Positions 1-4,811 of a stretch of 9,603 nt of DNA are shown piece by piece. The DNA is from Bacillota bacterium (GTDB lineage Bacteria; Bacillota_I; Bacilli_A; RFN20; CAG-826): contig JAEZSD010000042.1 in the NCBI GenBank assembly GCA_023422095.1, positions 1-9,603 of the forward strand. The letters run 5' to 3'. The position numbers were made by a program, and so were the translations under genes. Below the pieces are notes generated by a model that had not been told where the DNA came from, did not search any database, and saw nothing but the letters and a program-made list of their open reading frames with translations. The first letter of the stretch is position 1. Each line of letters starts with the position of its first letter.

Positions 1-287
1 TCTCCTTAAGCTTATGGATATGCAACCAAGAAAAGATATTGTTGTATCTAAAAACTGGGCTAAGAAAAATTTTACTTTCAGAACTTGTCTAAATGCATTT
101 TTAATCAAGCAAGAGAATATTATTAGAAGAGATACTCAATACCTTAAATGCTTTAGAACCAACTGAAGAGTTTGATGATGAAATCTTTAAAAGATTGGTG
201 GAATCGGTAACCATCAACGATAGATGTAAGATCACATTCAAGTTCCAGGTTGGATTAGAAAGAACCATAGAAACTACTATAAAGTAA
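1..287 (+). pseudogene. C-terminal remnant of a large serine recombinase, frame-broken
   Basis: The last 60 codons (105-284, stop TAA at 285-287) read cleanly and end in KRLVESVTINDRCKITFKFQ followed by VGLERTIETTIK. This acidic lead-in plus a short beta-rich tail (LVE.V.I....I.F.F..GLE) is the usual C-terminus of large serine recombinases of phages and integrative elements. Upstream of 105 the same frame has stops at 102-104 and 93-95. Scraps of protein-like sequence continue in the other two frames: WICN in frame 3 near 15-26 and SKNWAKKNF in frame 2 near 47-73. This suggests several frameshifts rather than one intact reading frame. The catalytic serine domain would lie before the window and cannot be seen. 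I infer a decayed or at least interrupted recombinase gene. Sequencing error is an alternative explanation for the frame breaks. Its presence marks the left end of the window as a former mobile-element region. Confidence 0.55.
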
Positions 288-292
288 AAGAC

Positions 293-325
293 GCCTAGTG
301 GGATTAAACCTGCTAGGCTTTTTTT
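293..325 (+). terminator. Rho-independent terminator after the recombinase remnant
   Basis: A 10-bp stem (293-302 with 309-318, containing two G-T pairs) closes on a 6-base loop ATTAAA and is followed by seven T (319-325). It starts 5 bases after the TAA of the recombinase remnant, where a terminator for that gene is expected. Confidence 0.85.
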
Positions 326-334
326 GTAGTTATG

Positions 335-364
335 TAGACCTATAGGTCATCAATATGCTATAAT
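335..364 (+). promoter_or_regulatory. Extended -10 promoter with a perfect palindrome in the spacer
   Basis: The consensus -10 TATAAT lies at 359-364, preceded directly by TGC (356-358), which makes it an extended -10. A 4/6 match to the -35 box, TAGACC, sits at 335-340 with an 18-bp spacer. The 12-bp perfect palindrome GACCTATAGGTC (337-348) overlaps the -35 and fills the upstream spacer. That is a classic place for a repressor operator. It drives the gene starting at 392; the Shine-Dalgarno AGGAG is at 377-381, 10 bases before the ATG. The promoter is well supported by sequence; the operator role is inference. Confidence 0.7.
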
Positions 365-391
365 AAATAAAATTTTAGGAGCAATACTAGT

Positions 392-943
392 ATGAAAAAA
401 TTAAATTACAAATTTTCTTATACACCAGTCTATACATATAATGAATTAGCAGATCAAATAAATAATCATACAGAAGTAATTTGTTTGGAAGGAGAAATCC
501 TCAATGAATTATATAAAAAGTTAAACGATGAAATTAATAAGAATAGAAAGAGATTAGGCTTTAAAATCTTGATGGGTACTTTAGCAGTATTAAGTATTAT
601 GTCTTTAAACCCATTATTAATTGCAGGGGCATTTAGTGGTGCTATTAGTTCGATCGTCATGTCTGATAGTGGTAAAATTAAAGATTATAAAGAATACAGC
701 GTTGCCATTTTTAGGGATAGTGATGACCACAAGAGATTGCTATTAATTTATGAAGAATTATTTGATGGTCCTACTGATACAATCGATGGATTTGAAAATT
801 ATATATTCTTTGCTAATATAGGACAAAAGTTCACTTGTAATTGTAATTTCAAACTCACAAAACATAACTTTGATGAAGAGACAAATAGATATTATTGTCC
901 AAGATGTAATCACTATATTGTAAGAAGAATTCCTTTGAAATAG
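392..943 (+). CDS. Unknown membrane protein with a C-terminal CxC...CPxC cysteine cluster
   Basis: I do not recognise a named family. The 183-residue product has three visible parts. Residues 1-55 are soluble and charged, with an acidic/amphipathic stretch (TEVICLEGEILNELYKKL, 28-45). Residues 57-90 are continuous hydrophobic sequence rich in small residues (AGAFSGAIS), long enough for one long or two short membrane helices. Residues 91-183 are soluble and end in a putative zinc-binding knuckle with C149 and C151 (CNC) and C169 and C172 (CPRC), 17 residues apart. No signal peptide cleavage site is apparent. It has its own promoter with a palindrome and a good ribosome binding site, and stands alone between the recombinase remnant and the direct repeats. 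The region is markedly A+T-rich (about 30% G+C by hand count at 421-720), which with the neighbouring recombinase suggests horizontal acquisition. The zinc and membrane assignments rest on residue pattern only. Confidence 0.75.
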   Translation: MKKLNYKFSYTPVYTYNELADQINNHTEVICLEGEILNELYKKLNDEINKNRKRLGFKILMGTLAVLSIMSLNPLLIAGAFSGAISSIVMSDSGKIKDYKEYSVAIFRDSDDHKRLLLIYEELFDGPTDTIDGFENYIFFANIGQKFTCNCNFKLTKHNFDEETNRYYCPRCNHYIVRRIPLK

Positions 944-958
944 TTTTATCTTCCACCA

Positions 959-1024
959 GTGTATCAAACTTGTTGTTACACCTATGGCATTTTAGCCTAT
1001 TTGTATCAAACTTGTTGTTTACAC
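959..1024 (+). repeat. Two direct copies of an 18-bp element, 42 bp apart
   Basis: TGTATCAAACTTGTTGTT occurs exactly at 960-977 and at 1002-1019. Copy 1 continues ACAC and copy 2 continues TACAC, so they also match beyond the core with a one-base insertion. Each copy is bounded by inverted ends: GTGTA (959-963) with TACAC (977-981) in copy 1, and TGTA (1002-1005) with TACA (1020-1023) in copy 2. They could be paired protein-binding sites, recombination scars, or imperfect RNA hairpins in the 3' end of the preceding transcript. They lie directly downstream of the unknown membrane gene and before its likely terminator. Confidence 0.8.
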
Positions 1025-1040
1025 ACATTTGTAATGCCTT

Positions 1041-1071
1041 AGTCTGATACGAAATGTGTCAGACTTTTTTT
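1041..1071 (+). terminator. Strong Rho-independent terminator
   Basis: A 10-bp stem, AGTCTGATAC with GTGTCAGACT (1041-1050 and 1056-1065, one G-T pair), has a 5-base loop GAAAT and runs into seven T ending at 1071. It ends transcription from the unknown membrane gene before the dioxygenase gene and separates the island from the rest of the window. Confidence 0.9.
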
Positions 1072-1076
1072 ATCGC

Positions 1077-1092
1077 TTCAAGTCTTCTTGAA
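1077..1092. promoter_or_regulatory. Perfect inverted repeat upstream of the dioxygenase gene
   Basis: TTCAAG at 1077-1082 and CTTGAA at 1087-1092 are perfect inverted arms around a 4-base TCTT spacer, 25 bases before the ATG at 1118. The next bases, TGTTAAGAT (1093-1101), could be an extended -10, but that would leave only a very short leader before the GAGG ribosome binding site at 1108-1111, and no -35 is clear. An operator or a small leader hairpin are both possible. Confidence 0.3.
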
Positions 1093-1117
1093 TGTTAAGA
1101 TAAAGATGAGGTAGCTT

Positions 1118-1891
1118 ATGGAACATAAAAGAATGCCAGTGATTTTTGTCGGACATGGCTCACCAATGAATGCTATTTTGGATAACGAGTTTACTCGTTC
1201 TTGGGAAAGATTAGGCAAAACTCTACCAAAACCGAAAGCTATTTTGGCCATTTCTGCCCACTGGTATGATGATGGCACTTATACGAATGACCAAGAACAT
1301 CCAGCGATTATTAATGATATGTATGGATTTCCCAAAGAACTATACCAAGTAAATTATAATGCTCCAGGCGCTCCGTGGCTTGCCCATCGTTTATCAGAAC
1401 TGCTAAAAGATAAACTCCAAATCGATAACTCTTGGGGTGTCGATCATGGGACTTGGTCAGTGCTGACTAAAATGTATCCAAACAAGGACATTCCAGTCGT
1501 CCAATTGTCCATTAATCGGCGACTATTTCCTCAAGAACATTACGAAATTGGAAAACTTCTCAAAACCCTTCGTGAAGAAGGTGTAATGATTATCGGAAGT
1601 GGCAACATTGTTCACAATTTAATGATGGTTGATTGGTATAACGAAAATAATGGTTTCTCATGGGCTGAATCTTTTGATTTGCTGGTTAAAAAATACATTA
1701 TTGAGGGTGATGATGAGACTTTAATTGATTATATGCATATAAAAAATAGCAATTTTGCTATTCCCACCCCAGATCACTATTTACCACTTCTTTATGTTTT
1801 AGGAGCGAGGAACAAAGAAGACAAAATTGAAATCTTCAATGAAAGACGTATCATGGGCTCTCTATCGATGACAAGTTACATCTTTTGGTAG
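1118..1891 (+). CDS. ygiD: Extradiol aromatic-ring dioxygenase of the LigB/YgiD (DODA) family
   Basis: This 257-residue cytosolic protein belongs to the LigB-type extradiol dioxygenases, close in length and motifs to E. coli YgiD, a 4,5-DOPA dioxygenase homologue. It would open a catechol ring using a single divalent metal. The expected metal-binding histidines are all present: H13 in GHGSP, H48 in ISAHW, H166 in GNIVHN and H220 in PTPDHYLP. H110 in WGVDHGTW matches the conserved active-site His segment of the family. The family core spans the whole protein, with no truncation. The ATG at 1118 is preceded by GAGG at 1108-1111 with 6-base spacing; a second in-frame ATG at 1133 would remove residues just before GHGSP and has no better site. 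The gene is monocistronic, between terminators. Family membership is firm. The true substrate is not known, since many bacterial members have no confirmed physiological catechol. Confidence 0.93.
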   Translation: MEHKRMPVIFVGHGSPMNAILDNEFTRSWERLGKTLPKPKAILAISAHWYDDGTYTNDQEHPAIINDMYGFPKELYQVNYNAPGAPWLAHRLSELLKDKLQIDNSWGVDHGTWSVLTKMYPNKDIPVVQLSINRRLFPQEHYEIGKLLKTLREEGVMIIGSGNIVHNLMMVDWYNENNGFSWAESFDLLVKKYIIEGDDETLIDYMHIKNSNFAIPTPDHYLPLLYVLGARNKEDKIEIFNERRIMGSLSMTSYIFW

Positions 1892-1960
1892 AAGACATAA
1901 AGTAATAGATTTTTAGCTAGACACCCTTTGTTTTCCAATAATCAAAAGGAGTATCTTTTT

Positions 1961-1990
1961 CATCAACAATAAAATTGTGATGCTTTTTCT
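1961..1990 (+). terminator. Probable terminator between the dioxygenase and permease genes
   Basis: CATCAACAAT (1961-1970) pairs with ATTGTGATG (1974-1982) across an AAA loop, with one bulged A, and is followed by the T-rich CTTTTTCT (1983-1990). The stem is A+T-rich and the T-run is interrupted by C, so it is weaker than the other terminators here, but it is the only candidate in this gap. Confidence 0.55.
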
Positions 1991-2002
1991 TCTAAACTAA
2001 AC

Positions 2003-2011
2003 TATCATAAT
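2003..2011 (+). promoter_or_regulatory. Possible -10 element very close to the permease start
   Basis: TATCAT (2003-2008) and the overlapping CATAAT (2006-2011) resemble -10 boxes. Either would place transcription start at about 2015-2018, on or next to the ATG at 2016. No Shine-Dalgarno sequence lies in the 15 bases before that ATG, so a leaderless mRNA is conceivable. I see no convincing -35. Confidence 0.2.
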
Positions 2012-2015
2012 TTTC

Positions 2016-3173
2016 ATGGAAAAAGAGAAGATTACCCGAAAGCAAGTTGGTGACTATTTCCTTAAAAGTTTGAATGGAATGGCTTACGGCTTTTTCGCTA
2101 CTCTTATCATTGGTACTATCTTCGGAACCATTGGTACACTATTTAATTACGGTCAGGGCAATCCGTTTTGTGATTTTATGGTTAGCGTTATTGGCACTGG
2201 TAGTAGTGGTCTTTCTTTTGTTTTACAAGTTATTACAGGCTTTGGCATCGGCGTTGGGGTTGGTCTAGCATTAAAATTTGATCCTCTAAAAGTTATTGTT
2301 TTAGGATTTGTCGGTGAATTAGCCGCCTATTTCTCTTTAACCACTAAATTTGTCACTTTGCCGAACCATCCTCTTGCCGACGGTATTAAAATTGGCGATC
2401 CCTTGACTATTTTAATTGTTGTCATTTCTGTTGCCTTACTTATGCAATTAATATTGCGCAAGAAAACTCCAGTCGACCTTATATTAATACCTTTATTCGG
2501 AGCCGTTTTTGGCCTTATTCTATCTCTTGCGATTCGCTATCCGGCCATCTATGTCACCTATGGTGTCCAATGGCTAATTAATAGTTCAACAAATACTGTT
2601 CCATTAGTGATGGGCGTTGTTGTCTCTGTCTTAATGGGCATGGCTCTTACGGCTCCAATTAGCAGCGCGGCAATCGCCGCAATGATTCTCTCGCTCCCCG
2701 TGGGAATGGATGTCGCCACAGCTTTAGCTGACCCTAATTATTCTGGTTTAGTTCTGGCTAGTGGAGCCGCCATTATCGGTTGCTCAACGCAAATGATTGG
2801 ATTTATGATTCAATCGCGAAAGGACAACAACATCGGCACAATGATATCTATCGGGATTGGAACGAGCATGCTCCAATTCAAAAATATTGTAAAAAAGCCT
2901 ATCATTTGGCTTCCTACAATAATAGCTTCAGCTATTTTAGGACCAGTATCGACATGTTGGCTTCATTTGGCTTGTGTCGGTCCGAGCGCGGGAATGGGAA
3001 CCGCAGGATTAGTTGGCCAAATTGGAACCTTTAGTTCGATGGGATTTGATAGTTGGCAAGCCTGGGTAGGAGTGTTTGGTTTTCAGATTCTCGCCCCTCT
3101 CGTATTAGTCTTCGCTATTGATTTACTCTTTAGAAAATTAAAGTGGATTAAAGACGGCGACCTAAAAATTTAA
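2016..3173 (+). CDS. Orphan PTS EIIC-type membrane permease (PTS_EIIC_2 family)
   Basis: This 385-residue integral membrane protein looks like the PTS_EIIC_2 group of phosphotransferase-system permease subunits, which carry a substrate across the membrane while EIIB phosphorylates it. After a short charged N-terminus (1-20, KQVGDYFLKSLNGMAYG, typical of this group) there are about nine or ten hydrophobic segments, roughly at 21-42, 62-86, 91-108, 129-147, 153-173, 196-227, 244-264, 273-287, 296-314 and 350-371. Diagnostic stretches are GMALTAPISSAAIAAMI (208-224), GCSTQMIGF (255-263) and SRKDNNIGT near 267-275. No EIIA, EIIB or HPr gene is in the window, so it must borrow partners or act differently. 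The substrate is unknown. The ATG at 2016 fits the family N-terminus, but no ribosome binding site precedes it; the purine-rich AAAAGGAG at 1944-1951 is too far away and is separated by a TAA at 1997-1999. A terminator follows. Confidence 0.8.
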   Translation: MEKEKITRKQVGDYFLKSLNGMAYGFFATLIIGTIFGTIGTLFNYGQGNPFCDFMVSVIGTGSSGLSFVLQVITGFGIGVGVGLALKFDPLKVIVLGFVGELAAYFSLTTKFVTLPNHPLADGIKIGDPLTILIVVISVALLMQLILRKKTPVDLILIPLFGAVFGLILSLAIRYPAIYVTYGVQWLINSSTNTVPLVMGVVVSVLMGMALTAPISSAAIAAMILSLPVGMDVATALADPNYSGLVLASGAAIIGCSTQMIGFMIQSRKDNNIGTMISIGIGTSMLQFKNIVKKPIIWLPTIIASAILGPVSTCWLHLACVGPSAGMGTAGLVGQIGTFSSMGFDSWQAWVGVFGFQILAPLVLVFAIDLLFRKLKWIKDGDLKI

Positions 3174-3180
3174 TCAATTG

Positions 3181-3205
3181 ACTCACCAAAGCATGGTGAG
3201 TTTTT
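3181..3205 (+). terminator. Rho-independent terminator after the permease gene
   Basis: A perfect 8-bp stem ACTCACCA with TGGTGAGT (3181-3188 and 3194-3201), 5-base loop, is followed by a T-run at 3201-3205. It begins 7 bases after the permease stop codon. Confidence 0.9.
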
Positions 3206-3239
3206 ATTATTAGTGTTAAACTTTTATCGGGATTTATCT

Positions 3240-3878
3240 ATGATTTACGAACAAACCAAACAACTTTTATCAAAATTTAAAAAAATTAGAACCGCTGATG
3301 TGGATAGTATTGCAGAACGATACTTAAAAGATGGAGTAGATGTCACCCCGCTCTATAGTCATATCAAAGAAAGCGGTTCGATTCTTCGAATTTATTTTTA
3401 TGTCTCATTAAAGACAATTGTAAGTTTTGAAAAACAAATTGAATTTATTGAAGGGCATTTTCAAGACTTTAATGATTGGTGGCACGTTGATATGCTTCCT
3501 CAACTCATTCGTAACAACAAAGCCCCCTCATTTGATTTTGTTTATAACAAAGCTAAAGAATATGTCCGTCATCCACTTCCATTTGCTAGAAGATGGGGTT
3601 ATGTCATCTTTTTAGCTGGATTTCAAAAAGATCCCATTCAAACAAAACGAATACTCGATTTATATCACGATGACGATGAATATTATGTCCAAATGGCGGA
3701 GGCTTGGTTACTCGCTGACCTAGCAATTTTTAATCCTGAAGAAGTGCTAAAATTTATAGCAAAGAAGCCTTTACATTACAATATTATTGGAAAAGGTATT
3801 CAAAAAATATCTGATTCATTCCGTATTAGCGATGAGGTAAAACAAAAAGCTAAAGAACTCAGAAGTCTATATAAATAA
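3240..3878 (+). CDS. AlkD-like DNA alkylation repair glycosylase (HEAT-like repeats)
   Basis: The protein matches the DNA alkylation repair family typified by Bacillus cereus AlkD, a HEAT-like helical glycosylase that excises positively charged alkylated purines such as 3-methyladenine and 7-methylguanine. It is all helical with no membrane segment. Family landmarks are W80 and D84 in FNDWWHVDML, spaced as the catalytic Trp/Asp pair W109/D113 of AlkD, then FARRWGYVIFL (115-125), and YYVQMAEAWLL (148-158), where W156 falls close to the position of AlkD W187. From the ATG at 3240 the product is 212 residues, the usual size being about 220-235. An in-frame GTG at 3213 would add 9 residues, but it lies 8 bases after the terminator T-run and has no ribosome binding site; the ATG has a weak GGGA at 3229-3232. 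The gene is convergent with the dehydrogenase gene and its stop lies 2 bp from that gene's stop. Family is clear; lesion specificity is inferred. Confidence 0.85.
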   Translation: MIYEQTKQLLSKFKKIRTADVDSIAERYLKDGVDVTPLYSHIKESGSILRIYFYVSLKTIVSFEKQIEFIEGHFQDFNDWWHVDMLPQLIRNNKAPSFDFVYNKAKEYVRHPLPFARRWGYVIFLAGFQKDPIQTKRILDLYHDDDEYYVQMAEAWLLADLAIFNPEEVLKFIAKKPLHYNIIGKGIQKISDSFRISDEVKQKAKELRSLYK

Positions 3879-3880
3879 AA

Positions 3881-4684
3881 TTAAAAGAATTTTCCCAATG
3901 CCCAGTCTTGTAAACCACTTGGTAATAAATTGAGCATTTTCATCTTTAAAGAATTCCCGACATTATACGCTTTGCGGGGATTAGGCTTATAAATTGCTTT
4001 ACGAAAGGTTTTGACAATTTTTTTGGCATCTTTTGCACGTTTTAATTCTCCGAGCATAAGCTTTTGCAATTTAGTGAGGCGAGTTTTAAAAAGCTTGGTA
4101 AATTCAACTTGTTGTTCAAATTGAGAAGTAATTCTCGATTGCATCGATGTTTTAAAAGCGCCAGGTCTTATTTTGATCACTTTAATACCAAATTCTCTTA
4201 TCTCTCTTCTTAAACTATCGTTATATATTTCTAAGGCGTGTTTGCTCATCGTATAGAAAGAGTGAAAAGGAAGCCCTAAAAGGCGGCCATATTCGCTGCT
4301 GACATGAATAATTCGCCCTTTGGCCTTAACGAGCAATGGAAATAACTTTTGATTTATTTGATAAATACTGAAGAGATTGATTTCAAATACTTTCTTTAAT
4401 GCACTGATGTTTATTTCCACTAACGAACCCAACTCGACAATACCGGCCATATGAATAATAAGATCAAGCTTGTCTGTTCGCTTTTCAATTTGTTCAAAGA
4501 TGGCATTAATCGTACTTTCTTTTGTGATATCACCAATTATGAAATCTAAATTAGGCAAATCTTTATACATTTCTTTTAAGGATGGATCAATATCAGCTAA
4601 AAAGAAGAAATAATCATCTTTAATCGAATGTATTACTGAATGAGCGAGGAGCGATTTAGCTCCAGTTATAAGGGCATATTTCAT
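3881..4684 (-). CDS. Short-chain dehydrogenase/reductase (SDR) with a degraded glycine motif
   Basis: This 267-residue protein has the classical SDR Rossmann layout. The start MKYALITGA forms beta1, and D31 at the end of beta2 (FFLADID) suggests NAD(H) preference. D52 in IIGDIT follows, then HMAG (78-81) in place of the usual NNAG. The catalytic set is N103 (EINLFS), S130 in HVSSEYGR, Y144 and K148 in YTMSK. RPGAF (173-177) follows beta6. The C-terminus (LKMKMLNLLPSGLQDWALG) resembles the tail of SDRs acting on lipid-like or bulky substrates, but I cannot name one. The oddity is the nucleotide motif: TGxxxGxG reads TGAKSLLA (7-14), so the second and third glycines are replaced by L12 and A14. 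No Shine-Dalgarno sequence precedes the ATG. It is divergent from tex and convergent with the alkylation repair gene. Confidence 0.88.
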   Translation of the reverse strand: MKYALITGAKSLLAHSVIHSIKDDYFFFLADIDPSLKEMYKDLPNLDFIIGDITKESTINAIFEQIEKRTDKLDLIIHMAGIVELGSLVEINISALKKVFEINLFSIYQINQKLFPLLVKAKGRIIHVSSEYGRLLGLPFHSFYTMSKHALEIYNDSLRREIREFGIKVIKIRPGAFKTSMQSRITSQFEQQVEFTKLFKTRLTKLQKLMLGELKRAKDAKKIVKTFRKAIYKPNPRKAYNVGNSLKMKMLNLLPSGLQDWALGKFF

Positions 4685-4702
4685 AACTTAAGTTTATCAT
4701 TT

Positions 4703-4711
4703 TTTATATCA
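4703..4711 (-). promoter_or_regulatory. Extended -10 promoter for the SDR gene
   Basis: On the minus strand TGATATAAA (4711 down to 4703) is an extended -10: TGn followed by TATAAA. No good -35 lies at 16-18 bp. It predicts a short leader of roughly 12 bases before the ATG at 4684, consistent with the missing ribosome binding site. Confidence 0.4.
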
Positions 4712-4780
4712 AATCGCATTTTTAATGAAATATAGCGATGCATCATTTTCTCTCCCATGTAGGAGCAGTAACATTTATTA

Positions 4781-4789
4781 TGTTATAAT
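4781..4789 (+). promoter_or_regulatory. Extended -10 promoter for tex
   Basis: TGTTATAAT (4781-4789) is a consensus extended -10 with no recognisable -35. Transcription would start near 4796, just before the GGAGA ribosome binding site at 4799-4803, 8 bases before the ATG at 4812. This supports 4812 as the start of tex and not an upstream ATG at 4725. Confidence 0.65.
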
Positions 4790-4811
4790 AAGCCACTTGG
4801 AGAATATTAAT

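Noticed and set aside
959..1024. CRISPR array
   Set aside because: Only two repeat copies of 18 bp with a single 24-bp spacer and no cas gene; too short and too few.
3213..3239. GTG start for the AlkD-like gene
   Set aside because: It lies 8 bases beyond the terminator T-run with no ribosome binding site; the ATG at 3240 gives a normal family length.
4752..4765. Imperfect dyad CTCC-CATGTA-GGAG as a tex operator
   Set aside because: Arms are only 4 bp with an asymmetric centre; expected by chance at this size.
4725..4811. Upstream extension of tex by 29 codons to an earlier ATG
   Set aside because: It runs through the extended -10 box at 4781-4789, has no ribosome binding site and is unlike Tex N-termini; the ATG at 4812 has GGAGA at proper spacing.
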